A stretch of 64,000 bases of DNA from JAAYCI01 sp964370045 (GCA_964370045.1 CAYJGZ010000012.1:1-64000); one strand, 5' to 3'. Shown: positions 17,691 to 26,544, numbered from the stretch's first letter. Numbers and translations: made by a program. The notes: generated by a model not told the origin, from the sequence alone.

Positions 17691-17742
17691 TAGATAGTGT
17701 GGACACGAGTGTTCAATTTGAAACTTGTTTCAAACTATCTCA
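17691..17742. repeat. Short remnant related to the 5289-5453 element
   Basis: GATAGTGTGGACACGAGTG resembles the left end at 5291 (GATAGTGTCGTCACAAGTG), and the other end is CTATC. It contains the palindrome at 17718-17735 and overlaps the end of the upstream gene, whose TGA (17730-17732) lies inside it. Confidence 0.45.
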
Positions 17743-19319
17743 CCTAATTTTCTCGTAAGTTCGCTTATTTCCTGCTGCTTAAATCTCCATGCAGACTTAT
17801 TTGCGATAAGCCTTGCGGAGGACGGCTCTACATTTTGCAGTACTGCAAGGTTGTTTTCTTTAAGTGTTGAGCCTGTTTCCACGATGTCCACTATAACGTC
17901 CGAAAGCCCCAATATTGGCGCAAGCTCTATGGAGCCGTGCAGCTTAATAATCTCCACCGAGCGGCTTTGCTCTGCGTAATATTTACGTGTTACCGCAGGA
18001 TATTTTGTAGCCACACGCAGTGGCTTGCTCATATCCTCTGCGTAGTTCACAGGGCCTGCCACCGCCAAAACACACGCACCCAGCTTCAAATCCAAAAGCT
18101 CCAGCACGTCCGCACCGCTCTCCAATAGCACGTCCTTGCCCACAACCCCGATGTCCGCCGCACCATGCTCAACATATATATCCACATCGCCGGGCTTCAC
18201 CAAAAAGTAACGCACCTTCGCATCTTCATTCTCAAACACAAGCTTGCGGCTCTCCTGCAAAACCTCCGGGCAGGTGTAGCCGAGCGACTCAAACAGCTTG
18301 TACACCTTGTTGCCCAGCCTGCCCTTTGGCAGCGCAACATTCAGCCACTGCGCTGATTTTTGCGCCTCGCAGTTATCCTTTTGCGCAGGCATTGCATCCT
18401 CGCCTGTTTTTGTCGCCAAATCGTCCAAATAGACCGCAAAGCCGATGGCCGTCTGCGGCTTTTCAAAGCGTCGCATAAGGTTATCATAGCGGCCGCCCGT
18501 AAGCACCGCACCCGGCACACCCTGCACAAAACCTCTGAATATTACGCCGTTGTAGTAGTCCACATCGCTCAGTATGGAAAAGTCCAGTCGCACGGTCAAC
18601 TTTGGCAGTTTTTCACGCAGTGTGTCGTAAAGCTGTTGCAACTCACCCAGCGGCTTTTGTGCGCCCTCTATCTCTTTTGCAAGCTCTTGCACGCAGCTCA
18701 TCGCCTCCGAGAACTCACCCGAAAGCACTGCTATCTGCTTTAGCGTTTGTGCGATTTTTTCGCTTAGGCCGGCGCTTATCGCCGCCTGCTCCATGCCGTG
18801 AGGGCTTTTATTTTTCAGCGCATTTATCGCCGCCTCACGTGCTTTTCCAGCGCTAAACGGCGCTAAAACCGCCTCGATAAACTCCATGTGAGACAAGTCC
18901 ATGGCGGCCACTCCCATGAGCGAAAGGCTCTGTCCCGCAAGACAAAGCACCTCCTGCTCGGAAGGCATCGCATCGCCGCCTATGTACTCAAGCCCCACCT
19001 GCCGTATCTCACGGTACTCTCCCGTGTGGCGGCTTCGGCGGTAAACCATCTCATTATAGTACGCCCTGCGCACCTGCCCCGCCGCCGTGCTCTTCACAAT
19101 GGACAGCGTGACGTCCGGCTTCAGCGCCATCAGTCTGCCATCCGCCGAGGTAAATGTAATTATGTCCTCCCCTGTTAGGAAAGGCTTGTTTTGCATGTAA
19201 AAGTCGTATTCTTCAAAGCTACCCATGTGGAAGGGCTTGTAGCCGCTGTCCTCATAAAGCGCCCTAAGCGCAAGCGCCAAGCGCTCCTCCACCCTTAAAT
19301 TCGGAAGTTTCATCTCCAT
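17730..19319 (-). CDS. hisZG: Fused HisZ-HisG: ATP phosphoribosyltransferase regulatory and catalytic parts
   Basis: 529 residues from ATG 19319 (GAGG seven bases upstream). Residues 1 to about 305 are HisZ, a paralogue of histidyl-tRNA synthetase: LKPDVTLSIVKS near 69, YYNGVIFRGFVQG near 256 and LTGGRYDNLMRRF near 271. A polar linker (about 306-325) leads to a complete short-form HisG (326-529): ALPKGRLG, DIGVVGKDVLLE, and the PRPP-binding IVDIVETGSTL. Elsewhere these are two subunits of a hetero-octamer catalysing the first, feedback-controlled step. The reading frame is continuous with no stop or start between the parts. First gene of the his operon, behind the promoter at 19384-19412. Confidence 0.93.
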   Translation of the reverse strand: MEMKLPNLRVEERLALALRALYEDSGYKPFHMGSFEEYDFYMQNKPFLTGEDIITFTSADGRLMALKPDVTLSIVKSTAAGQVRRAYYNEMVYRRSRHTGEYREIRQVGLEYIGGDAMPSEQEVLCLAGQSLSLMGVAAMDLSHMEFIEAVLAPFSAGKAREAAINALKNKSPHGMEQAAISAGLSEKIAQTLKQIAVLSGEFSEAMSCVQELAKEIEGAQKPLGELQQLYDTLREKLPKLTVRLDFSILSDVDYYNGVIFRGFVQGVPGAVLTGGRYDNLMRRFEKPQTAIGFAVYLDDLATKTGEDAMPAQKDNCEAQKSAQWLNVALPKGRLGNKVYKLFESLGYTCPEVLQESRKLVFENEDAKVRYFLVKPGDVDIYVEHGAADIGVVGKDVLLESGADVLELLDLKLGACVLAVAGPVNYAEDMSKPLRVATKYPAVTRKYYAEQSRSVEIIKLHGSIELAPILGLSDVIVDIVETGSTLKENNLAVLQNVEPSSARLIANKSAWRFKQQEISELTRKLGEIV

Positions 19320-19383
19320 AAATCAGCCTCTTTATCTCTTTTTTGAGCCTTGTATATTTTCGCACTACCGAGCCAATATCCCA

Positions 19384-19412
19384 AGTATACACTACTTTAT
19401 CGATTTAATCAA
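19384..19412 (-). promoter_or_regulatory. Histidine operon promoter
   Basis: On the minus strand TTGATT (19407-19412), a 17-bp spacer and TATACT (19384-19389). It lies about 65 bp before the hisZG ATG. Confidence 0.75.
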
Positions 19413-19427
19413 GTAAATTGATAAAGT
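19394..19427. promoter_or_regulatory. Operator-like 34-bp inverted repeat over the his promoter
   Basis: Arms ACTTTATCGATTTA (19394-19407) and TAAATTGATAAAGT (19414-19427) pair with one mismatch around six bases. It covers the spacer and -35 box, so a bound protein would block the promoter. A TrpR-like HisR is known to control his genes in Firmicutes; assigning this site to it is a guess. Confidence 0.55.
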
Positions 19428-19629
19428 AAAATTAGCGCAAATCACGCGCTTTGAACAAAACGCCCGTTTGATTTTCGGCGCATCTCCCTCTGTCACAGTC
19501 GGGGGGAGATGTGCTTGTTTCTTTTTTGCTTACTTTACAGCTTTTTTATCTCTAAATCAGTCCTCAATACGCCGCCCACATGCACAAACTTGGCAGGCCT
19601 CACCACCAAAGCCGTAGCGCATTTGGCAG

Positions 19630-20103
19630 CTACAACGGCAACTGCTTTCCCTGCTTGTTCAGCAGCTCTTTCAGCTCATCCATAAATGTGTTTATATCGC
19701 TAAACTGGCGATACACCGATGCAAAACGCACATATGCCACCTCGTCCACCTGCTTTAGCTCCTGCATGGCAAGCTCGCCTATGGCAATGGAGGTAACCTC
19801 ACGCTCGTAGTCGCTAAGCATACACTGCTCGATGTTGTCCACCATTTTTTCCAGCATTTGGTAGGACACGGGGCGCTTGTAGCTTGCACGCAAAAGCCCA
19901 CGCATTAGCTTTTCACGGTCAAACGCCTCACGGCTTTTGTCCTTTTTCACCACCATCAGCGGCACAGTCTCCACAATTTCGTAGGTGGTAAAACGCTTTG
20001 CACAGGATAAGCACTCCCTCCTACGGCGAATTTTCGCAAAATCATCCGCCGGACGAGAATCTATAACCTTTGAGTCTGCCTCCCCACAATAAGGACACTT
20101 CAC
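19630..20103 (-). CDS. nrdR: Ribonucleotide reductase transcriptional repressor
   Basis: 157 residues from a GTG at 20103, chosen because family members begin MKCPYCG and AGGTG lies just upstream; the frame extends further without homology. A zinc ribbon with CPYC and CLSC (residues 3-6 and 31-34), the basic RRRRECL segment, then an ATP-cone (about 49-139) with VVKKDKSREAFDREKL. It binds NrdR boxes upstream of nrd genes and represses them when dATP is high. No nrd gene lies in this window. Confidence 0.93.
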   Translation of the reverse strand: MKCPYCGEADSKVIDSRPADDFAKIRRRRECLSCAKRFTTYEIVETVPLMVVKKDKSREAFDREKLMRGLLRASYKRPVSYQMLEKMVDNIEQCMLSDYEREVTSIAIGELAMQELKQVDEVAYVRFASVYRQFSDINTFMDELKELLNKQGKQLPL

Positions 20104-20168
20104 CTTTATCACCTGCTCTAAAAATATTGTAAAAACTTTTATTTTGCAAAACAAAGTGCATTCTATCG

Positions 20169-20957
20169 CTATTTATCTATCAGTGCTTGCACATATCGCA
20201 TGGACTTTGTCAGCTCGCTAACACTATCAAAGTTGTGGCTGTACAGCTCTATAATTAGGTCTCCCTCGTAGCCCACCGCCCCAAGGCTGTGCAGAAACGC
20301 AGGGTAATCCATACTGCCTGTGCCGGGGGGCAGGCAGTTTTCCCCCTGCCTGTGGTCGCTTATGTGCACATGACGCAGGGATTTCGCCATCGCTTTCAGC
20401 ATGGCGGGAATGCTCCCCTTTTTGCGCACCACCTGCTTTATGTCCAAAACAAACGCCGCATACTCCCCCAAAAGCGGACGAAATGCGCACACCCTTCTTG
20501 CGCTGTTTAGGCGACACCACGCAACATTTTCATGGCAAAGGCTCACGCCGTACTGCCTGCCCAGCTGTGCCAGCTGTATGTACCGCTCGGCATACGCCTC
20601 TAACGGAAACTTGTCCACATTGTATGTGCCGTCCCCGTGAAACACAAGCTTGTCCGCCCCCAGCGCCTGCGCCGCCTGAAAATATCGCTCGTAAAATTTC
20701 AGCCCGTCCTCGTGCCGCCTTGCGTAGTTTGAGGCGAACAAAAAGCCCTCTATCGGCGAAAAAAAGGGGTGCACCGCCACAACAGAAACCCCTGCCGCCT
20801 TTGCAACGTCCGCTAATTTTGCGATGTAGCCGTCCTCAAGCTCGCTCATTGTGTTGAGAAAAAGCTCCGTAACCTTTGCACCCGTCTCAACCACCATTTT
20901 CAGCGACTCAAGCGTCTCTTTTGGGTAAAAGCAGGCTGTGGATACTCCGCATCTCAT
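20169..20957 (-). CDS. TIM-barrel sugar phosphate isomerase/epimerase-like protein
   Basis: 262 residues. AP-endonuclease-2/xylose-isomerase-like barrel: N-terminal GVSTACFYP, then VVAVHPFF, LVFHGDGTYN, LCHENVAW, FVLDIKQ, HVHISDH and IIELYSHN, with the His, Glu and Asp residues that usually bind divalent metal. The family covers isomerases, epimerases and endonuclease IV-like enzymes. The lack of full endonuclease IV motifs favours a sugar or polyol substrate. It lies between polysaccharide genes and nrdR on the same strand. Confidence 0.75.
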   Translation of the reverse strand: MRCGVSTACFYPKETLESLKMVVETGAKVTELFLNTMSELEDGYIAKLADVAKAAGVSVVAVHPFFSPIEGFLFASNYARRHEDGLKFYERYFQAAQALGADKLVFHGDGTYNVDKFPLEAYAERYIQLAQLGRQYGVSLCHENVAWCRLNSARRVCAFRPLLGEYAAFVLDIKQVVRKKGSIPAMLKAMAKSLRHVHISDHRQGENCLPPGTGSMDYPAFLHSLGAVGYEGDLIIELYSHNFDSVSELTKSMRYVQALIDK

Positions 20958-21008
20958 CTTAGCACCCTCACTTTACCCTGCATTTTCCTGCGGCACCGGC
21001 TGAAAAAT

Positions 21009-21605
21009 CTACCGCCCTTTTGTGCCACCCTCTACAACACCGCTACCCTTAAACACACTGCGTAGCGTCATAAAAAATATCTTCACATCAAGAACAAACG
21101 AAATATTTTTCGCATAGTAGCCGTCCATCTCCGCCTTTACCGCAATGGGTAGCTCGTCCCTGCCGTTTGCCTGCGCATATCCCGTAAGCCCCGGTGTCAG
21201 CTCATTTGCGCCGTACTTATCCCTTTCAGCAATCAAATCATCCTGATTCCACAGCGCAGGTCTTGGCCCTATCACGCTCATCTGCCCTGTAAAAATATTT
21301 AACAGCTGCGGCAATTCATCAAGGCTCGTTTTGCGCAAAAAGCGACCCATTTTGGTGATGTTTGCCTGCGGATTTTGCAAAAGATGCGTGGGTACATCCT
21401 TTGGCGTGTCGCTTCGCATTGTGCGAAACTTTAGTATAGTAAACAGCTTTTTGTCTTTTCCCACCCTTTTTTGCTTGAAGAGCACAGGGCCTTTTGAGTT
21501 TAGCTTAATCAGTAGCGCCAGCACAAGCCCCAGCGGCCACAGCAGGAGTATTGCAAAAAAAGAGGAGGACACATCCAGCACTCGCTTAACCACCCTTCGA
21601 TACAT
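21009..21605 (-). CDS. Bacterial sugar transferase (PglC-like phosphoglycosyl transferase)
   Basis: 198 residues, the minimal monotopic form. It has one N-terminal membrane segment (about 12-33), then FKQKRVGKDKKLF, KFRTM, RKTSLDELPQLLN (with the catalytic Asp-Glu pair near 98) and GPRPAL, ending in a GYAQANGRDELP segment. It transfers a phospho-sugar from a UDP-sugar to undecaprenyl phosphate, starting a glycan chain. It follows the FlaA1-like dehydratase by 2 bp, which would supply a UDP-diNAcBac-type or similar precursor. Confidence 0.88.
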   Translation of the reverse strand: MYRRVVKRVLDVSSSFFAILLLWPLGLVLALLIKLNSKGPVLFKQKRVGKDKKLFTILKFRTMRSDTPKDVPTHLLQNPQANITKMGRFLRKTSLDELPQLLNIFTGQMSVIGPRPALWNQDDLIAERDKYGANELTPGLTGYAQANGRDELPIAVKAEMDGYYAKNISFVLDVKIFFMTLRSVFKGSGVVEGGTKGR

Positions 21606-21607
21606 CG

Positions 21608-23479
21608 CTACGCCTCCAAAGTGGGTTTGTACGTAAATGTGGGCACCATGTCCACAAGCGCCTGAATAAGGTTTTCGCTGTTGTTTGAGTAGGCAATTTG
21701 TTTAAGGCTGGCTATATGGTCAAAAAACGTGTTTTTGTTGAGCATAATAGGCGTGCCTATGAATATTTTCTTGTTATCCGTCTTGGCGAGGCCCTCCTCG
21801 TCCATAAGCAGTTCCTCAAACAGCTTTTCGCCCGGGCGAAGGCCCTTAAACACAATGTCTATGTCCTCGTAAGGGATAAAACCGGCAAGCTTTATAAGGT
21901 TTTCCGCAAGCTCCAAAATGCGCACCGGCTTGCCCATATCCAGCACGAATATTTCGCCGCCACGCCCCATAGCGCCCGCCTCCAGCACAAGGCTCACCGC
22001 CTCGGGGATAGTCATAAAGTACCGCACGATGTCCGGGTGTGTGACAGTAAGCGGGCCGCCTGCGGCAATCTGCTCTTTGAAAAGAGGCAGCACCGAGCCG
22101 TTGGAGCCAAGCACGTTGCCAAAGCGCACCGCCACAAAGGTGGTGTTGCTCTTTTGCGCCATCGCCTGCACTATCATCTCGCACAGGCGCTTTGTTGCGC
22201 CCATCACGTTTGTGGGGTTCACCGCCTTGTCGGTGGATACCAGCACAAACTTTGATACACCGTATTTTTCTGCCGAAACAGCTGTGTTGTACGTGCCGCA
22301 CACGTTGTTTTTTACAGCCTCCTCGGGGCAGTCCTCCATCAGTGGCACGTGCTTGTGTGCCGCCGCATGAAACACTATATCGGGGCGCAAACGCTTAAAC
22401 AGCGCATCCATCTTTTTGGAGTCTCTCACCGAGGCTATCTCCACACGAAGCTCAAACTTTGCATCGGGGTAGGTGCGCAAAAGCTCCTGCTGAATAGCGT
22501 AGGCGCTGTTTTCGTATATGTCCAAGACCACCAGCTTTTTGGGTGTGTAGGTGGCAATTTGGCGGCACAGCTCCGAGCCGATAGAGCCACCGCCGCCCGT
22601 CACCATCACCACTTTTCCCGCAATAAGGCCGCTGGATATTTCGCTCAAGGAAACCGTCTCCCTGCCCAGCAAATCCTCCACACGCACATCACGCACTCTG
22701 CTGGTAAGCTCGCCACCTTCACTCATAAGCTGGCGGATGTTTGGCAGTATTCGCAGGTTGCATTTTGTTTTGGAGCACTGCTTTAATATGCGCTGTCGGC
22801 TTGGCTCGTTTATGGAGGGAATCGCCAAAAGTATCGTGTCTATCTCACAGCGAATCGCAAGCTCGGGGATGTCGTTGGTAGTGCCGAGTATCTGCGTGCC
22901 TAAGATATATCGCCCCACCTTTTCGGGCGCATCGTCCACCACGCATATGATATTCATCTCTTCATCGGGGTTTCTGTGCTGTTCATGCAAAAGGGTTGCG
23001 GCCGCCTCACCTGCACCTATTACCATCACTCTGCGGCGGCGTGTGCGCCCGGGCTGCTGCAGGCGGGTGTTGCGGTACATTCGGTAGGTAAGGCGTGAGT
23101 AAAGCGTTACGGACATCGCAAACAGTGCGCTCAAAAAAATCACCGATATAGGGATGTTTCTATCGCTGAAAATAATTAGCGAGCCTACGGCAAACATGCC
23201 CACCGCAATAGCGCCCGCCACCACAAAGCGGAAAAACTCCACAATCTCCGCATACCGCCACAGGCTATCGTACATGCCCATGAGCCAAAAGGAAATTTCA
23301 AAGCAACATATGAAGAAAAAACAGCTGGAAATAAGCGTAGGAGCGTACAATGCAAACTCATCCCGCCCCTGAATAATAACCCAAGGCAGGATATAGCACA
23401 CAATAATCATCACAATATCGAACACAATCAGAATAGTTCTTCTGTGGGTGCTCAGTGTTTTTGAGAGTGAAATGTTCAT
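21608..23479 (-). CDS. FlaA1/CapD-like nucleoside-diphosphate sugar dehydratase
   Basis: 623 residues. Four N-terminal membrane segments (about 15-115), a CoA-binding-like Rossmann region (about 150-270, VIGAGEAAATLL), then an extended SDR domain with NAD motif TGGGGSIG near 291. Its active site has STDKAVNPTNVMGATK, where Met replaces the usual Tyr, as in UDP-GlcNAc 4,6-dehydratases (PglF, FlaA1). Makes a 4-keto-6-deoxy UDP-sugar at the membrane. Forms an operon with the sugar transferase downstream and probably rnr upstream (66-bp gap). Confidence 0.88.
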   Translation of the reverse strand: MNISLSKTLSTHRRTILIVFDIVMIIVCYILPWVIIQGRDEFALYAPTLISSCFFFICCFEISFWLMGMYDSLWRYAEIVEFFRFVVAGAIAVGMFAVGSLIIFSDRNIPISVIFLSALFAMSVTLYSRLTYRMYRNTRLQQPGRTRRRRVMVIGAGEAAATLLHEQHRNPDEEMNIICVVDDAPEKVGRYILGTQILGTTNDIPELAIRCEIDTILLAIPSINEPSRQRILKQCSKTKCNLRILPNIRQLMSEGGELTSRVRDVRVEDLLGRETVSLSEISSGLIAGKVVMVTGGGGSIGSELCRQIATYTPKKLVVLDIYENSAYAIQQELLRTYPDAKFELRVEIASVRDSKKMDALFKRLRPDIVFHAAAHKHVPLMEDCPEEAVKNNVCGTYNTAVSAEKYGVSKFVLVSTDKAVNPTNVMGATKRLCEMIVQAMAQKSNTTFVAVRFGNVLGSNGSVLPLFKEQIAAGGPLTVTHPDIVRYFMTIPEAVSLVLEAGAMGRGGEIFVLDMGKPVRILELAENLIKLAGFIPYEDIDIVFKGLRPGEKLFEELLMDEEGLAKTDNKKIFIGTPIMLNKNTFFDHIASLKQIAYSNNSENLIQALVDMVPTFTYKPTLEA

Positions 23480-23545
23480 GCCCTCCCCTGCTGTGTTTTG
23501 TGTAGTATGTGCTGTAAGTTTTCAGTGCTTTTCTTTACGTTTCGG

Positions 23546-25681
23546 CTATGCTTCGCCGCTTGTTATCTCTGCGCCCTTGGGCACAAAATCAACATGTCCT
23601 CGTGATATATCTGCGCCTGCTACCGTTATTTCCATGCTGTCGCCTAAACGGTAAACTCTGCCGCTCAGCGCATCTCTCAGTGCTACACCCTCCTGCAGCT
23701 CCATGCGCCCCTTGGACAGATGGCTTGTGTGCACCATGCCTTCCACCGTGTTTGGCAGCACCACATACAGCCCAAACGCAGTGACGGAGGATATTACACC
23801 CTCAAAGCTTTCGCCTATGAACTGCTTCATGTACTCCGCGCGGTAACATTCATCGCAGTCACGCTCTATTTTTTGTGCCGTCTGCTCCCTCTCGGAGGAG
23901 TGCTCACCCGCCTGCTGTGCAAAATTTTGGTAGCGCTTTTGCAACATTGCGGACGGCTTTCCCTCCACCGCATCGCTCAAAATACGGTGAATCGCAAGGT
24001 CGGGGTAGCGACGAATGGGCGAAGTGAAATGCGCATAATCTCTAAGCGCAAGGCCGTAGTGCCCCTTTGGCAGTGGCTCGTACATGGCCTTTGCAAGGCT
24101 TCGCAGTACCGCCGTGTGCACCGGAATTTCAAGCTCTGTGCCCCGTGTAACATCCAAAAGCGCCGAAAGCTCCTGCTGTGTGGGCACTTCCCCCTCAAAG
24201 CGGTAAGCAATGCCCAGCGCCTTCAGCACCGACTTTAGGCTTTCCACCCTGTCCGCCTTGGGCACGTCGTGCACACGATAAACAAACGGAATGTCCGCCT
24301 GCCGTGCAAAGTGCGCCGCCGCAGTGTTAGCCAAAATCATGAATTCCTCTATAAGCTTTTCGGCATCCTTACGTGTGCGCTTTTGCACGTCCACGCACTT
24401 GCCGTTTTCGTCTATGCTAAGGTACGGCTCGTCGCTCTCTATTTCAAGGCTACCCCTTTCGAGGCGGTGCTTTGCAAGCTTTTTGTATATCTCCCGCATC
24501 AGCTCAAGGCTCGGCAGTAGCCCCTCGTATTTTTGCCCTATTTCGGGCGTTGCATCGCCCTCGAAAATAGCGTTTATCTCGCTGTAAACGCCTTTTACTT
24601 TACTGCGGATAACCGTCTTTGCAAAGCTGTAGCTTAGCATTTTTGCGTCGCCGCTCAGCTCCATAAAGCAGGAAAACGCAAGGCGGTCCTCGTTTGGGTT
24701 TAGGCTACACGCTCCGTTGGACAGCGCCTTTGGCAGCATGGGCACAACACTGTCCGCATAGTAAATAGATGTTCCCCGTGCAAACGCCTCCTCATCCAGC
24801 AGCGTCTTTGCTCGTACATAGTGGCTCACATCCGCAATGTGCACCCCTAAGCGGTAGCCCTCCTCTGTCCTGCTAACACTGATGGCATCATCTATATCCT
24901 TCGTACTGCTCGAGTCAATCGTAAAAATATTCTCACTGCGCAGGTCAACGCGTGTGCTCACCATATCGTTCGTTATCTTCTGTGCGGCGGCGGCCTTTGC
25001 CTGCGCCTTTACTTCCTCCGAAAAGCCTTTTGTTATGCCCGCCGCAAACAGAATTGCCTTTGCGCACATGCTTGCGCTGTCTCCACTGCCAAAGCGGCGA
25101 ACAATCCCCACCTGTATATCCTCGTGGCGCTCGCCCCGCTCTATAACGTACGCCGCCACCTTTTCGCCCGGCTTTGCGCCCGCATCCGTGCCTTTTTTTA
25201 TGTACAGTGGGGTGTCCTGCGCATTGTCGGGAATGAGCATGAGGTAGCTGTCCCACATCTCCACACTGCCCACCAGCCTGTCGCTTGGGCGAAGAACTTG
25301 CACCACCTCGCCCTCACGGCTTTTGCCTGCGCCTTTGGGCGGCATCACCACAAGGCTAACCACATCGCCGGGTAGCGCCGCCATAAGCCTGTGCCCAGGC
25401 ACAAACACATCGCCAAGCTCGTCCTGCACCTGCACAAAACCAAAGGTACGCCCAAGCTTTACAAGCGTACCCTCCACGACATTATTGCCGCTTGCACCAA
25501 AAGCTGCGGCATTTTTGCTAAGCGCCCAAAATCCATCGTTAAATCGAATTTTACCTTCTGATTCAAGCCGCTGTAATGCCTTCGTTAGCTTCTTTTTATC
25601 CGCACGAGTAACATTGCGCAGCTGTCTTTCGCTGAGCGGCTTTGTGCCAAGGGCATCCGTAATGTTTCTTTTCAGGGACAT
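23546..25681 (-). CDS. rnr: Ribonuclease R
   Basis: 711 residues from ATG 25681 with GAGG seven bases upstream; a GTG six bases earlier is less well placed. N-terminal winged-helix (about 1-60), two cold-shock domains, RNB catalytic domain with DSSSTKDIDDAIS (about 258-270, the four metal-binding acids) and RYPDLAIHR, then a C-terminal S1 domain (VISSVTAFGLYVVL). Processive 3'-5' exonuclease that degrades structured RNA. Linked to secG, as in many Firmicutes; the usual smpB/ssrA neighbours are absent. Confidence 0.94.
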   Translation of the reverse strand: MSLKRNITDALGTKPLSERQLRNVTRADKKKLTKALQRLESEGKIRFNDGFWALSKNAAAFGASGNNVVEGTLVKLGRTFGFVQVQDELGDVFVPGHRLMAALPGDVVSLVVMPPKGAGKSREGEVVQVLRPSDRLVGSVEMWDSYLMLIPDNAQDTPLYIKKGTDAGAKPGEKVAAYVIERGERHEDIQVGIVRRFGSGDSASMCAKAILFAAGITKGFSEEVKAQAKAAAAQKITNDMVSTRVDLRSENIFTIDSSSTKDIDDAISVSRTEEGYRLGVHIADVSHYVRAKTLLDEEAFARGTSIYYADSVVPMLPKALSNGACSLNPNEDRLAFSCFMELSGDAKMLSYSFAKTVIRSKVKGVYSEINAIFEGDATPEIGQKYEGLLPSLELMREIYKKLAKHRLERGSLEIESDEPYLSIDENGKCVDVQKRTRKDAEKLIEEFMILANTAAAHFARQADIPFVYRVHDVPKADRVESLKSVLKALGIAYRFEGEVPTQQELSALLDVTRGTELEIPVHTAVLRSLAKAMYEPLPKGHYGLALRDYAHFTSPIRRYPDLAIHRILSDAVEGKPSAMLQKRYQNFAQQAGEHSSEREQTAQKIERDCDECYRAEYMKQFIGESFEGVISSVTAFGLYVVLPNTVEGMVHTSHLSKGRMELQEGVALRDALSGRVYRLGDSMEITVAGADISRGHVDFVPKGAEITSGEA

Positions 25682-25866
25682 ATTCACACCTCTGGTGGAG
25701 CTTGCTGTGGCTTATTGTGTTGTCTTAGACAAATTTATTCCGCCCAAATATAGCTAATGCCATTGCAAAACCCACCTGCGCACACCCCATGCGCCCTGCC
25801 ATACAGGCAGACGCCAAAAGGATACATAGCAAAGTCGGTTTCACAATGGCACATCTGCGACATTTC

Positions 25867-26121
25867 TTAGGCCGCAGGAGACACAGCACTAAGCACGTTT
25901 ACCAATATTGTAAGCGCAAAAAATATCACGGCCGCAATCTTTGTAGCCTTGGACTGGCGTGCTTCCTTGCTACGCACACGTGTCTCGCCGGACATCATCT
26001 CCGTGCCGGTGATTACGCCCGAAAGCCCCTGTCCTTTGGACTCCTGCGCCAAAACAATCAGAATAATAACGATGCTCGAAATAATCATACATATGCCTGC
26101 GGCAATTTCCAACGGTGACAT
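25867..26121 (-). CDS. secG: Preprotein translocase subunit SecG
   Basis: 84 residues, normal length. Two membrane segments (about 5-26 and 62-80) joined by the conserved cytoplasmic loop ESKGQGLSGVITG. Auxiliary subunit of the SecYEG channel. Ribosome site GGGAGG directly upstream. A gap of about 185 bp to rnr holds nothing recognisable. Confidence 0.92.
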   Translation of the reverse strand: MSPLEIAAGICMIISSIVIILIVLAQESKGQGLSGVITGTEMMSGETRVRSKEARQSKATKIAAVIFFALTILVNVLSAVSPAA

Positions 26122-26152
26122 AAACCTAACCTCCCAAATTTTTCACACACTG

Positions 26153-26181
26153 ATTGTATCACAAGCCATCACAAAAAGCAA
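26153..26181 (-). promoter_or_regulatory. secG-rnr promoter
   Basis: Minus-strand TTGCTT (26176-26181), 17-bp spacer, TACAAT (26153-26158); about 32 bp before the secG ATG. Confidence 0.65.
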
Positions 26182-26374
26182 TGCGATATTGTGGTAATTG
26201 TATATAAAACCCAAAGATTCACACTGTATGTTGACATCCACGCTTCGATGCTTCACCCGACACATGTGTTTTTCGCTGTGCCCACCACTGTGACGCATAT
26301 ATTTTGCGCAAAGCCGAAGTGCCTGCTTTTTCCAAAAAACAAGTTAAGCTGTGCGTTTATTTTGCGCATAATTC

Positions 26375-26403
26375 TTTAATGTATGCCTAAAATATGCTAT
26401 ACT
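26375..26403 (+). promoter_or_regulatory. Promoter of the molybdenum cofactor/purine cluster
   Basis: TTTAAT (26375-26380), 17-bp spacer, TATACT (26398-26403). The -35 is weak, the -10 good. The leader to the first gene is about 235 bases. Confidence 0.5.
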
Positions 26404-26457
26404 TGTTGCAAATTATTGTTTGCTCGTTGTTCCGTAAAATTTTTGCGTGTCGGTTTT

Positions 26458-26520
26458 GCATGTCGGGGTGACTTTTTACGCTGATATTTTTCGCTCGTGT
26501 GCAAAATTTCCCCGACATGC
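26458..26520 (+). ncRNA. Candidate structured leader with 11-bp closing stem
   Basis: GCATGTCGGGG (26458-26468) pairs perfectly with CCCCGACATGC (26510-26520) around a 41-base interior, inside the leader of the molybdenum cofactor operon. This could be a cis-regulatory RNA. I could not match it to the known Moco riboswitch consensus by eye. Confidence 0.35.
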
Positions 26521-26544
26521 CTGCCGCAAATGGCGGAGAAACAA

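Larger units (their letters stand above)
19320..19629. other. Intergenic region nrdR-hisZG
   Basis: 310 bp with the his promoter and operator, and a GC-rich hairpin at 19481-19511 (CATCTCCC...GGGAGATG) that may end nrdR transcripts, although no U-run follows on the minus strand. No T-box or tRNA-like element was recognised. Confidence 0.6.

Noticed and set aside
25688..25866. tmRNA or tRNA gene between secG and rnr
   Set aside because: No TpsiC-arm consensus or acceptor stem pairing was found by eye in this stretch.
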